From Rhizobiaceae bacterium (GTDB taxonomy: Bacteria > Pseudomonadota > Alphaproteobacteria > Rhizobiales > Rhizobiaceae): 45,936 nt of DNA. Of this stretch, positions 7,518-16,152 are shown piece by piece. A program made the position numbers and the translations under genes. Positions within the stretch are counted from its first letter, which is position 1; every line of letters begins with the position of its first letter. A model generated the notes under the pieces. It ran no database searches. It was not told where the DNA came from and was given only the letters and a program-made list of their open reading frames with translations. The stretch is taken from contig JAIXTO010000021.1 in assembly GCA_027483885.1 (NCBI GenBank), forward strand, positions 1-45,936. Direction: 5' to 3'.

Positions 7518-8575
7518 CGGGCGAGCGGCGTGGATTTCTGACCGGCGGAACGTGGTGCGTCGATTATAACCGCAGCGTCAGCCATTGGCCTCAAGAAGAC
7601 GGTATCGCCGAGCTTTTCGAGGAGGAGCGCCATGGCGGCGGCCCGAGTTGCAATCTGGCGCTCGACCTGAAGCATCTCGATCCCGCCATCCCCGTGGAGA
7701 CTGTCGGTCTTCTCGGGGACGACGACAACGGGCGTTATCTTCGAAGCGTCGCGGAGGAGGCCGGCATCGACACACGACAAATGGTCGTGTCCGCCACGGG
7801 CGCAACCCAGTATTGCGATGCCTTCGTCTCCCGGACCTCGCACCGTCGCACGCATATATTCCACGGCGGAACGGGCGCCTATCTGACGCCCGACCATTTC
7901 GATTTTTCCACCACGCGCATGCGTTTCCTGCATCTGGGTCTTCCCGGCGTCCACAAGATGCTCGACAGCCCTTGGCAGGATGAACCGAACGGCTGGGTGG
8001 CGATCCTCAAGAAAGCGCGGGCTGCCGGTCTTCAGACCAATCTGGAACTGGCCAGCATCGACAGCCAGCGCATGGCAGCCCTCGTCGCGCCCTGCCTGCC
8101 GCATCTCGACTTCCTGATCGTCAACGATACGGAGATCGGGGCGCTTGCCGGCATCGAGACCGTGTCTGCGCGTGGAACGGACAGGGCCGCGTGTGAAAGA
8201 GCCGCCCGCACGGTGCTGGAGCGCGGCGCCATGACGATGGTCGCCGTCCATTGCCCGGCCTTTGCACTTTCGGCGGTGCGCGGCGAGAAGGCCTGTATTG
8301 TGCCCCCGGTTGCCATTCCCGCAGAGGAAATCAAGGGCGCAAATGGTGCGGGCGATGCCTTTGCGGCCGGCCTTCTCTACGGGATACACGAAGGCTGGGA
8401 CATTCCCGATTGCCTTCGCCTTGCCCACGCCACGGCCGCTGCGTCGCTGCGGAGCATATCGACGACGGGATCTGTCGTCGGCTGGCAGGACTGTCTTGTG
8501 TTGGCGCAAAGCTGGGGACAAGCCGCTTTTGCAGTCGAGACTGCGCCCCCGGAATCAGAAGTCAGATCAAGGTGA
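7514..8575 (+). CDS. PfkB-family sugar kinase
   Basis: Ribokinase/PfkB-fold kinase, 353 residues. The N-terminal HGGGPSCNLALDLKHL and VGLLGDDDNGRYL segments are typical, and the C-terminal signature GANGAGDAFAAGLLYG contains the catalytic aspartate and anion hole. It phosphorylates a sugar or sugar phosphate using ATP in the cytoplasm. The ATGA overlap with the aldolase-like gene and the importer upstream place it in a sugar-degradation operon. An FGGY kinase already sits upstream, so this enzyme may add a second phosphate before cleavage, as phosphofructokinase or tagatose-6-phosphate kinase do, or phosphorylate a different intermediate. The last ~20 residues are polar and probably outside the fold. 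Confidence 0.88.
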   Translation: MTGERRGFLTGGTWCVDYNRSVSHWPQEDGIAELFEEERHGGGPSCNLALDLKHLDPAIPVETVGLLGDDDNGRYLRSVAEEAGIDTRQMVVSATGATQYCDAFVSRTSHRRTHIFHGGTGAYLTPDHFDFSTTRMRFLHLGLPGVHKMLDSPWQDEPNGWVAILKKARAAGLQTNLELASIDSQRMAALVAPCLPHLDFLIVNDTEIGALAGIETVSARGTDRAACERAARTVLERGAMTMVAVHCPAFALSAVRGEKACIVPPVAIPAEEIKGANGAGDAFAAGLLYGIHEGWDIPDCLRLAHATAAASLRSISTTGSVVGWQDCLVLAQSWGQAAFAVETAPPESEVRSR

Positions 8576-8697
8576 ATAGTCGGACAGATCAGGGCTGTTT
8601 TCCATACTCTGCGCAACCTCTATGCAGGCCTGGACGATGTCACGGGGCACGTGACGATGTCGAAGCTACCGGTGGAAGAGATGATGTGCGCCTGACA

Positions 8698-9324
8698 ATG
8701 ATCGACTTTTACACATGGATCACGCCGAACGGCCTCAAAGTGTCGATCACACTTGAAGAACTGGGCTTGGAATACCGGGCGCATACTATTGATATTACAA
8801 AAGGCGACCAGTTCTTGCCGGACTATCGGGCCATCAATCTCGGTGCCGTATCCCCGCGATTGTCGACCGAGAGAATGGTACACCCGTTCTGAATCCGGTG
8901 CGATCCTTCTCTATCTGGCAGAAAAACGGGACGGCTGATGCCGGCAAACAGGATAGCGCGGCTTCAGGTGATCGAATGGGTCATGTGGCAAATGAGTGGC
9001 TTCGGCCCGACACTCGGCCATGCGCACTATTTCCTCACCTACAATCCCGGCAAAGCCCCGTTCGCGGAACAGCTGTTCACCGATGAAACGCGGCGGCTCT
9101 ATGAAACGCTCGAAACTCGCCTGACCGGTCGAGAGCATATCGTCGACGACTATTCGATAGCCGATATTTCGGTGTGGCCATGGGTGTCGCGCTTCGCCCG
9201 CCACAAGATTGACCTCAATGATTTCCCTGAGGTCAAACGCTGGTACATCGCAATTGCGGAAAGGCCTCCAGTCCAAAGGGGCTATGCGGTACCGCACTTC
9301 GCCGGTGCGATACCGAGACCATGA
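8698..9324 (+). pseudogene. Glutathione S-transferase (YfcG/Ure2p-like) broken by three frameshifts
   Basis: Parts of one GST are spread over three frames. Frame 1 gives MIDFYTWITPNGLKVSITLE to about 8845. A lost base near 8846 moves to RIPAIVDRENGTPVL. A second near 8890 gives ESGAILLYLAEKRDG, which runs into TGA at 8936. A third shift returns to MPANRIARLQVIEWVMWQ and the complete C-terminal helical domain ending at 9324. Joined, these match an intact thiol-disulfide GST of about 210 residues. All three lesions look like single-base deletions, so true decay and poor raw sequence are both possible. The 120 bases upstream hold a short open stretch ending MSKLPVEEMMCA that I cannot assign. Confidence 0.8.
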
Positions 9325-9357
9325 GCTAAAGCTGGTGGCGGAGATCCCTAGGACCTG

Positions 9358-9622
9358 TCACACGTCCTCGGGTGTTACGCGAATGACGAGCTTGCCGAAT
9401 TTGCGCCCCTCTAACAGCCCGATAAAGGCTTGTAGCGCGTTTTCCAGACCATCGACATATCCTCGCGATACCGTAACTGGCCTTGCGCAATCCATTCGCT
9501 CGCCTCCACGTGAAACCGCTCACGCCGGCTCACGAACTCCCGCAGTATGAAGCCACGGATCAACAGACTTTTGGTCAGGATGGCCCGCATTGTATCGGCC
9601 AGACGATCTGGCCGACCACGTA
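9358..9622 (-). pseudogene. C-terminal remnant of NADP-dependent (zinc-less MDR) oxidoreductase
   Basis: On the minus strand the 3' part reads DGLENALQAFIGLLEGRKFG followed by KLVIRVTPEDV and a stop at 9358, the tail of curcumin/quinone-reductase-like medium-chain dehydrogenases. After a frameshift near 9450 the upstream part reads RPDRLADTMRAILTKSLLIR and GFILREFVS, also family-typical. The nucleotide-binding and N-terminal two thirds are absent, replaced by an IS6-like fragment. This is a truncated, frameshifted relic. Confidence 0.7.
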
Positions 9623-9625
9623 TTG

Positions 9626-9757
9626 TCAATCTGGCGCAGAAAACCGGGGGGACGTCCATGGCGAAACCATCCGAAGATAGAGCCACACGGCGTAGGCAAT
9701 CACCATCAGCCAGAACCGGTGGCAGCGGTAGAGGTGATTGGGAACGGCTTGGGTCAT
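9626..9757 (-). pseudogene. IS6-family-like transposase N-terminal scrap
   Basis: A 43-codon minus-strand frame starts MTQAVPNHLYRCHRFW and continues VIAYAVWLYLR. This resembles the start of IS6-family transposases of alphaproteobacteria (RHRFP...II/AYAVWLY..). It then leaves the family sequence and stops at 9626, where the oxidoreductase remnant begins. The DDE catalytic domain is missing. The junction suggests that IS insertion and later deletion removed the front of the neighbouring gene. Confidence 0.45.
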
Positions 9758-9841
9758 GCTGAAAGGTCGCAAGGCAGTTCGCCGCCGCGTTAATTCGACG
9801 ATGCCCCCATGCCATCAACAGAGCCAGCTAGCGATTTACGG

Positions 9842-9877
9842 AACCCCGTGGACCAGCGCGGTCGATCCACGGGGGTT
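9842..9877 (-). terminator. Strong hairpin after the PHP-hydrolase operon
   Basis: AACCCCGTGGA (9842-9852) pairs with TCCACGGGGGTT (9866-9877), a GC-rich stem of about eleven pairs with a 13-base loop, lying 26 bases beyond the stop at 9903 in the direction of transcription. The U-tract is poor, so it may be a weak terminator or a 3' stability hairpin. Confidence 0.45.
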
Positions 9878-9902
9878 GCCTTCGTTCAATCAAGACAGTC
9901 GT

Positions 9903-12263
9903 TCAGGCGGTCAAAAACAGCGGTGACGTCCATATCCGCGCCTGATCGCGCTCACGAGCCGTCAGGAAGAGCGGATGTTCGCGACCGTATTCCAAGCTCA
10001 ATTCGTCAAGGAAAATTGTGCCCGACACGTCGCGTGGGAGTGGCACATCGGTGACGCTTTCCAAAACAAGTTGCAGTTCCACGCCCGGAAGATCCAGTTT
10101 GATCCCACCTTGTTTCAGCAAATCCGCGCCGTTTGCCACGAGGTTTGCTGTCGGCGCATGAGCGTGTGGAGGCGGCTGCAGAGGATCGCCAACCTTCGTG
10201 TAGCCATGAATTGCCACAGATACGGCAATCGTCGCCGTGCTGAGGTCGGAAAGCGTCATTTCAATTGTGTCCATGTCACCATGGGTCACAGTTGAAAAGC
10301 CAAGAGTGCCCAAGCCTTTCCGCCAAACCGTCTGTTCAGGATGGTCAAACCCAACCCCCTCGACATCGAGAAGAGCAGCTCCGGTCACAGAAATATCGCC
10401 GGTCCAATAGGCTCCACGGTAACGGTCCTTGATGCGCGCGCCGCCGATCCGCAAGCGTAGTTTCCGCTCGCTGTAGCCTGCCTCCGAATGCAGACGTCTT
10501 TCCCAGCAAATGCGATCACCGTCGAAGAGGGCAATCCACTCCCAGCCTGCTTGCCCGAGAAGACGGTATTCGAGAGGGACATTGTGGTCGGCTGCGAAGA
10601 CCTCGCCCATGACGCGATCGCCGTGGGATAGGGATGCGAAATTGCGTTCGCCGGTTGTCGCGAAGGTCCGCCTTGCTCGCAGGGCCTGCCCGACGCCGGC
10701 CCTGTCGAAGCTTGCTGCCAGAACCCCGGTCAGGCCACCGCGCGAGCCAAATGTGCCGGTCGCAGGCGCACCACCGCCGCAGCGGCCCTGATGTTCGTCG
10801 CTGGCTGCGGAAGCACCGACACGATGACCGCGCGCGAGTGCTTCGGCGTAGAGCCAGTGAAACTGCCCCCAAGCCGACCCGATCTCGATCAGGCGCTCCA
10901 GTTTCGGATGGCTCCAGTCGAGAATGCAGCGTCTTCCGCCGACATGGGGGATCAGAAGATGACCATCAGGATCGTCCTCATAGGCGGCAAAAAGCCGGTT
11001 GACGGGCCAGAGGCTCGGCCGAATCGATCCCGCCGTGTTTTCGTTCCACTCGAATGAACGAAGCGACTGTCCGGCATCATCGAAAGGAAAGCGCGGTTTA
11101 CCGTCCCTGAGAAAGACGACGTTGCGGTCTCCGCCGGCTGCCGAATTTCCGCACCATTCGGTTCCAGGGAAACACACATAGCGACCGGGTTCGTTCAGCG
11201 CGTGTATGATCTCGACTGCCGTGTTCCAGTTCGCTTCCGTAATGTTGAAGTCATTGACCGTATAACCAACCACGTCGAGGCCGGCGATATCGCGCCCGTA
11301 TGTGAGATTGTACGTAGCGTCGTTGGTTCCGACCGTGTCATCAGAGTGAACGTGCAGATCGGCATAGAGGGGACGTTTCGCACCTTCTTCCACCTGGAGA
11401 TAGCCCGTTGCGACAAGTTCGGGCCTACCGTCAACCCGCCCGACGACCGTCCATTCGCCAACGTATTCGAATGACTGGCCGGTGAGACGGGCAACCGTCC
11501 AGCCTTGGGTGGCGAAGGAGACCGCATGTGAGCGCTCGCCACCTGGTCCCTCGATCTTCACAGTGCCTTTCACGTCCAGATCGCGGCAGGTATTTCCCCA
11601 TCTGTCGTCGACGCGAAGAATGAAATCGAGTTTCTCGCGCGGCCCCGCCAGTCGAGGACCGATCAGCCGCAGCGTTGACGGTGCGCCAGGTGTGATGTTC
11701 AGCGTACAATCGCCTGGAACTTCGGCGAATTTCGAACTGCCGAGAGGGTCGATGAACATACGGAACCGGAAAGCGTCCTCGACAAAGGTCTGGACGCGAG
11801 TTCCAGCTCCGCCTTGCCGCCGATCGCCGAGCCGGATGACGATCCGGTCGCCGGGGTTGAGATAGCCGTCGACGACATCGATGATGACAGCCTTCTGAAA
11901 GGGTCTTTCATGACCTTTCTGGTCGAAGCGCACCTTCAGAGCCTGCACGCTCGACGGGCCTTGGCCGCTCAAGAGCGGGCCGGCATGATATTCCGCGGAC
12001 ACGTAATTTGCCGCAGACGGATCACTGGTCTGGAACAGCGCCCAATCCGAATAGAATTTGAATGCGAGCTTCAGCCATGCGCCGTCGGCCAGGCCTACGG
12101 CGCCAACGTGGTAGACCAGTTCAAGCTCGGTCCATTCGCCCGCAGTCAGCTGCGTTCGGGAGCATGAGACGCGGCCGAGAAACGGCAACGCGTCCAGCCG
12201 TTCGGTTATGCCTGCGGGTGAACGAGACGTGCCCGGTGTCAGGTCAGAAGCAAAATATGTCAT
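9903..12263 (-). CDS. PHP-superfamily metallohydrolase-like protein (DUF3604-type), 786 aa
   Basis: Large protein with no evident signal peptide. Residues 1-295 look like beta-rich accessory domains. A PHP-type metal centre follows: LYADLHVHSDD (H304, H306), TVND (D338), GTEW (E369), IPHVGG (H440) and SDEHQG (D489, H491). Residues 500-786 are again beta-rich. PHP proteins use two or three metals to hydrolyse phosphoesters or related bonds, so an organophosphorus, organosulfur or ester substrate is plausible; the reaction is not known. It begins 11 bases after the stop of an ABC permease and is the last gene of an ATPase-binding protein-permease-hydrolase operon, so it probably acts on the imported compound. 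Length and accessory domains are unusual for a plain PHP phosphoesterase. Confidence 0.6.
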   Translation of the reverse strand: MTYFASDLTPGTSRSPAGITERLDALPFLGRVSCSRTQLTAGEWTELELVYHVGAVGLADGAWLKLAFKFYSDWALFQTSDPSAANYVSAEYHAGPLLSGQGPSSVQALKVRFDQKGHERPFQKAVIIDVVDGYLNPGDRIVIRLGDRRQGGAGTRVQTFVEDAFRFRMFIDPLGSSKFAEVPGDCTLNITPGAPSTLRLIGPRLAGPREKLDFILRVDDRWGNTCRDLDVKGTVKIEGPGGERSHAVSFATQGWTVARLTGQSFEYVGEWTVVGRVDGRPELVATGYLQVEEGAKRPLYADLHVHSDDTVGTNDATYNLTYGRDIAGLDVVGYTVNDFNITEANWNTAVEIIHALNEPGRYVCFPGTEWCGNSAAGGDRNVVFLRDGKPRFPFDDAGQSLRSFEWNENTAGSIRPSLWPVNRLFAAYEDDPDGHLLIPHVGGRRCILDWSHPKLERLIEIGSAWGQFHWLYAEALARGHRVGASAASDEHQGRCGGGAPATGTFGSRGGLTGVLAASFDRAGVGQALRARRTFATTGERNFASLSHGDRVMGEVFAADHNVPLEYRLLGQAGWEWIALFDGDRICWERRLHSEAGYSERKLRLRIGGARIKDRYRGAYWTGDISVTGAALLDVEGVGFDHPEQTVWRKGLGTLGFSTVTHGDMDTIEMTLSDLSTATIAVSVAIHGYTKVGDPLQPPPHAHAPTANLVANGADLLKQGGIKLDLPGVELQLVLESVTDVPLPRDVSGTIFLDELSLEYGREHPLFLTARERDQARIWTSPLFLTA

Positions 12264-12274
12264 TGAACGATCCG

Positions 12275-13057
12275 TCAGTGTCCACGCCAGCTTTCGTAGC
12301 GGCGCTCAAGGCGTTGAAAAACCAGGCTCTCCATGAGCCAGGCGATGAGACCGATAACCGCGATCCCCAATAGGACCTGATTGGCGTTGCCGATCTGGCC
12401 GCCTACGGCAACCATCCAGCCAATGCCCTGCGAGGCCCCGATCATTTCGGCGGCAACCAGCGCGCGCCAGGCTTGCGCAAAGCCGATCCTGAGTGCGGAT
12501 GTCAGAAATGGCAGGGCGGCGGGGAGATAGACATGGATAAGGAGCTGTGTCCGGCTCGCTCCAAGAACGCGAGCGGCCTTCACTTCACCTTCACGAATGG
12601 CAAGAACGCCATCCTGGATCGCCACCGCCATCGGGAACGCTGCCGCAATAAAGATAACGACGGCAATCGACAGATAGCCGAGGCCGAAGAAGATCAGTGA
12701 AAGGGGTGCCCAGGCGATTGGCGGGATCGCCATGAACAGGCCGAGCAAGGGCTGGGCGAACTCGCGAAACGGCCGATAGATGCCGGCAGAGACGCCAATC
12801 ACAACTGCGGCGAGAGTGGCGGCACCAAAACCGCCTGCTTCCCGCAGGAGGCTCGACCACACCTGCGGCCAGAGCCGGCCCGTCACGATCCAGCGCCATG
12901 CTTCCGCAGCCACGGCCCACGGTTCGGGCAGCACGTAGGATGGAACACGGCTTGCGGCAATTGCCCATACGGCAAGGAGAAACGGCAATGAGGCCCATCG
13001 CCACGATGGTCGCAGTCCCAACACGCGTGCTGTTTTTGCAGGAGATCTGTCGCTCAT
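12275..13057 (-). CDS. ABC transporter permease, nitrate/sulfonate/taurine type
   Basis: Inner-membrane permease of the SsuC/TauC family, 260 residues with about six membrane segments. The cytoplasmic loop KAARVLGASRTQLLIHVYLP matches the EAA motif that docks the ATPase. LPEPWAVAAEAW near residue 42 and AEMIGASQGIGWMV near the C-terminus are also typical. Its ATG overlaps the TAA of the binding-protein gene (TAATG), so they are translationally coupled. It moves the captured anion or small organic acid into the cytoplasm, where the PHP-type protein could process it. Confidence 0.9.
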   Translation of the reverse strand: MSDRSPAKTARVLGLRPSWRWASLPFLLAVWAIAASRVPSYVLPEPWAVAAEAWRWIVTGRLWPQVWSSLLREAGGFGAATLAAVVIGVSAGIYRPFREFAQPLLGLFMAIPPIAWAPLSLIFFGLGYLSIAVVIFIAAAFPMAVAIQDGVLAIREGEVKAARVLGASRTQLLIHVYLPAALPFLTSALRIGFAQAWRALVAAEMIGASQGIGWMVAVGGQIGNANQVLLGIAVIGLIAWLMESLVFQRLERRYESWRGH

Positions 13058-14052
13058 TACGGCTTTGAACCACCGGATGGGAAGCTGTCGTCGATAATGT
13101 CGGCAACATTGATGGTCCGGTCGAGGAAGCCTAAATCGACAGAATAGCCTATGAGCCGCTGGATAAAGGCCCGGTCAGCCTGGCCGATTGTCGCGGACCA
13201 GCCAATCCGCTTGCGGGCCTCAGCGACAATCGCTTCTGGTGAAACCTTGGTCCCATCCTTTGCGCTCACCGCTTCGAGATTGAAATGCTTTGCAATGATC
13301 CGGTTCGCTTCTTCCGGCTGCTTCTGCAGGAAGTCGATTGCTTTCGCATGGGCACGCAACAGCTTCTCGAGGTCGCCCCGGCGCGTTTCGATCGTTTTAT
13401 CCGGAGCGGCGATGACGTACCAGGGATAGCCGGGCAGTGCCTGGTTGACATCAAGGACAACGCGCCCCGCGCCGCGCAGGACAGACTGGCTCACAAAGGG
13501 CTCCCAAAGGAATGCTGCATCGACAATGCCAGTGTCGAGCGCGCCGTTCATGTTGCCGACTGGTACCTGCGAGAGCTGAACGTCGGCATCCGGATTCAAG
13601 CCTGCGGCTTCCTTCAGCACGTAGCCGCGCAGGAGTACATCCATTCCGCTGCCGCGATTGAGCCCGGCAAGCCGCCTTCCCTTGAGGTCGGACAGGGTCG
13701 AGATCGGTCCATCGGCCTTTGCGATAAGAGCCGCCTGTCCATAGTTTACCTTTGCTATGATCTTGGCCTTCAGGCCTCTTGCCGCCCATTGGTAGACCGG
13801 CGGCGCGCCGATATAGGCAACATCGATCTCTCCGCTGGCAACCGCCTGCTGGATCACCGGTCCATCGCCGAAGCTGCGCAGGTCTACCCCCAGTCCCTCT
13901 TCGTCAAAGAAGCCTTTATCCTTGGCGATCAGCGCCGGTGCGTTTGCCATGGCCTCAACCCAGCCGATGCGGAGAGGCCGCGTGGCCTCTTGGGCATGAA
14001 GCGGCGTGAGTAAGCTCAGAGAGGCGATGAGTGCATAGAAGCTCAGTTTCAT
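13057..14052 (-). CDS. ABC transporter substrate-binding protein (SsuA/TauA-like)
   Basis: Periplasmic binding protein of the NMT1/SsuA class, 331 residues. A Sec signal peptide (MKLSFYALIASLSLLTPLHA) precedes the mature start QEATRPLRIGWVEAMANAPA. FSFG-type elements include IAKDKGFFDEEGLGVDL, ASGEIDVAYIGAPPVYQWA and LKGRRLAGLNRGSGMDVLL. Family members bind alkanesulfonates, taurine, nitrate or similar compounds; nothing here identifies the ligand. It is the second gene of the operon, 12 bases after the ATPase gene. Confidence 0.9.
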   Translation of the reverse strand: MKLSFYALIASLSLLTPLHAQEATRPLRIGWVEAMANAPALIAKDKGFFDEEGLGVDLRSFGDGPVIQQAVASGEIDVAYIGAPPVYQWAARGLKAKIIAKVNYGQAALIAKADGPISTLSDLKGRRLAGLNRGSGMDVLLRGYVLKEAAGLNPDADVQLSQVPVGNMNGALDTGIVDAAFLWEPFVSQSVLRGAGRVVLDVNQALPGYPWYVIAAPDKTIETRRGDLEKLLRAHAKAIDFLQKQPEEANRIIAKHFNLEAVSAKDGTKVSPEAIVAEARKRIGWSATIGQADRAFIQRLIGYSVDLGFLDRTINVADIIDDSFPSGGSKP

Positions 14053-14064
14053 GGGGATCTCTCT

Positions 14065-14880
14065 TCAGTTTGTGCGGGATCTGGATGTTGTGACTGCGGC
14101 AATCTGCGTCGCGAGCGCGGAGCGCAGTTCCTCAAAACGCGGCTCGCTTCGCGAGCAGTGCTGGTCGCGTGGGCGCGGCAAGTCGATGGTCAATGCGGCA
14201 CAGATTCCCGTCGGTGGATAACCAAGCACAAGGACGCGATCGGCGAGATACACGGCCTCATCAATGTCGTGGGTATTGAAGACGACGGTCTGGCCGAGAG
14301 TGGCCCACAAGCGAAGCAGTTCGTCGTTGAGGCCGGCCCTCGTGATTGCATCGAGTGCGGAGAAGGGCTCATCCATGAACAAAAGACGCGGCTCGAGCAC
14401 GAGCGCGCGCGCCAATGCGATGCGTTGACGTTGACCACCCGAGAGGTGATGCGGCGCCTTGCCTGCGAAATCCGCCAGTCCAACGATGTCAAGGAAGCGT
14501 TCCGACCGGGCATATTGCTCTGCCTTCGAGATCTTGCCCGCCATCCGTAATCCAAATCGAACATTCTCGATGACATTCAGCCAAGGGAACAGATTGGGGG
14601 ACTGGAAAACATAGCCAAGCACATCTTGTTCAGGTGCAACCGGCGTTTCGTCGACAGCAATCCGACCAGCCTCTGGTCGAAGAAAGCCCGAAAGGAGGTT
14701 GAGCAAAGTGGACTTGCCGCATCCAGATGGACCAAGGACCGCCACGAATTCTCCCGGGGCAACATCGAAGGAGAAACGGTCAAAAACAGGTTGCCCGCCA
14801 GGGTAGCCGAAGCGCAATTCGTCAACGCGAAAGGATGCACCACGGGTCGTTGATGATGGTTCGATGACTGACACTGGCAT
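14065..14880 (-). CDS. ABC transporter ATP-binding protein (SsuB/TauB-like)
   Basis: ATPase of the sulfonate/taurine-type importer, 271 residues. It has Walker A GPSGCGKST, Q-loop YVFQSPNLFPWL, signature HLSGGQRQRIALARAL, Walker B RLLFMDEPFSALD and H-loop NTHDIDEAV. I chose the ATG at 14880 because AAGGG lies seven bases upstream, although an in-frame ATG exists at 14940. It is the first gene of the operon, downstream of a -10-like TATAAT and a candidate operator, and divergent from a GntR regulator. Confidence 0.92.
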   Translation of the reverse strand: MPVSVIEPSSTTRGASFRVDELRFGYPGGQPVFDRFSFDVAPGEFVAVLGPSGCGKSTLLNLLSGFLRPEAGRIAVDETPVAPEQDVLGYVFQSPNLFPWLNVIENVRFGLRMAGKISKAEQYARSERFLDIVGLADFAGKAPHHLSGGQRQRIALARALVLEPRLLFMDEPFSALDAITRAGLNDELLRLWATLGQTVVFNTHDIDEAVYLADRVLVLGYPPTGICAALTIDLPRPRDQHCSRSEPRFEELRSALATQIAAVTTSRSRTN

Positions 14881-14897
14881 GACGAGGCCCTTGAGAT

Positions 14898-14932
14898 CCT
14901 GTACAGTGAGCAACAATACATTATAATACAGG
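14898..14932. promoter_or_regulatory. Candidate GntR operator over the ABC-operon promoter
   Basis: CCTGTA (14898-14903) and TACAGG (14927-14932) are inverted copies separated by 23 bases. They enclose a minus-strand TATAAT (reverse complement of 14920-14925) that would serve the ABC operon; an overlapping plus-strand TATAAT at 14922-14927 could serve the regulator. A convincing -35 was not found for either. Binding by the adjacent GntR protein would block both units. Confidence 0.4.
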
Positions 14933-15026
14933 TTGGCCAATGTTGGGTTTGTCTCAATTTTTCCCCTATGGAGGAATGAGCTTCCAAACGCGGAGCCTGC
15001 TGTAGTCGTTTTTCGCCGGATTTTTG

Positions 15027-15743
15027 ATGACCCTTGTTCGCAACAGCCCCGTCAGCCTTTACCAACAGATCGCGGATCAACTGCGCGCAGACATTGCGCG
15101 TGGCGCGTTCGAGCCCACAGGCCGATTGCCGTCCGAAGCAGAAATGGGGGCGACGTTCGATGTCAGCCGCGTCACCGTACGCCTTGCACTCGACGATCTG
15201 GAACGAGAAGGCCTGATCGAACGACGCAAAGGCAAGGGAACTTTCGTTGCCGGAAAGCAGGTCAGACACCGGATCGACACGCTGCGGAGCTTTCACGAGA
15301 CCTTGAAGATGCAGGGGCTTGAGGCAAAGATGCAGGTGATCGATTTGCGCGCCATTGAGACGCCAGAGGCACTGCAGCGTCATTTTGGAAGTCGATGCGC
15401 ACTATTGGAACGATTGCATACCGTCTCGAACGATCCGATTGCCGTTGGCCGCAGCTTCTTGCCGATTGATCTTTCCGGCATCGCAAAGAAGGAGCTCAAG
15501 GAACGTCCCACCTACGCACTGATAGAAGACAATGCAGGCAGGTCGATCGTTAATGCCGAAATTGCGATCGGTGCACGCTCCGCCGACAGGCGCATCACAT
15601 CAATCGTTCAGGCCAATCCGGGCGCATTCCTTCTGGTGATGGAACGAAATTCCTATTTTGCCGATAGGACTTGCGCGGAATCCTCGGAGTTCTTTATCAG
15701 GCCAGAGCGATATAAGTTCGTGCTCGGCAATCACTCGACGTGA
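15027..15743 (+). CDS. GntR-family transcriptional regulator with UTRA domain
   Basis: HutC/PhnF-type regulator, 238 residues. The N-terminal winged helix is clear (SLYQQIADQLRADIARGAFE, then LPSEAEMGATFDVSRVTVR, then GKGTFVAG). It is followed by a UTRA effector-binding domain (GLEAKMQVIDLRAIETPEAL ... YALIEDNAGRSIVNAEI). It is divergent from the ATPase-binding protein-permease-PHP hydrolase operon and probably represses it until the imported compound or a product binds. I use the ATG at 15027; a TTG directly before it is an alternative. No clear Shine-Dalgarno is visible. Confidence 0.9.
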   Translation: MTLVRNSPVSLYQQIADQLRADIARGAFEPTGRLPSEAEMGATFDVSRVTVRLALDDLEREGLIERRKGKGTFVAGKQVRHRIDTLRSFHETLKMQGLEAKMQVIDLRAIETPEALQRHFGSRCALLERLHTVSNDPIAVGRSFLPIDLSGIAKKELKERPTYALIEDNAGRSIVNAEIAIGARSADRRITSIVQANPGAFLLVMERNSYFADRTCAESSEFFIRPERYKFVLGNHST

Positions 15744-15842
15744 GCGGCAAGCACGACTGAACAGACCGACAACCCAAAATTTCAGTCCGCTCCAGCAGCG
15801 CGCTGGTCTCCATAGTCATCTTATGAGACCTGTTGAGATTCA

Positions 15843-16013
15843 TCATGAGTTGTTTACAGCGGCAGCGAGGCAGACAATGGCCTCGAAGATTTGATCGATT
15901 TTGTCGGCACGCATTGCAATGCGCTCGATTTTTTTGAAGTTAATGCAGAAATTCTCGATGAGGCGGGACCATTTGTAAATTTCGTGGTCGATAGCAAGCG
16001 GACGGGATAGGCG
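15843..16013 (-). pseudogene. C-terminal scrap of an IS5-family transposase
   Basis: The minus strand reads DHEIYKWSRLIENFCINFKK followed by IERIAMRADKIDQIFEAIVC and LAAAVNNS with a stop at 15843. This is the end of IS5-type DDE transposases; the glutamate in RLIENF is the last catalytic residue of the triad. Everything upstream is missing. The scrap lies between the GntR gene and a complete IS3 element, marking an older insertion event. Confidence 0.65.
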
Positions 16014-16152
16014 CGATTGCTGCTATATAATACTCGGCAGTCGGGCGCTCTCTGGGACATTAAGAGCTATCCGCGCTTTGGGGCTGACTGACCTTGCCCC
16101 GTTGAACTAATCCATTTTGAAGTAAGCTCTGGCCCATCAAGAGGACCAGAGA

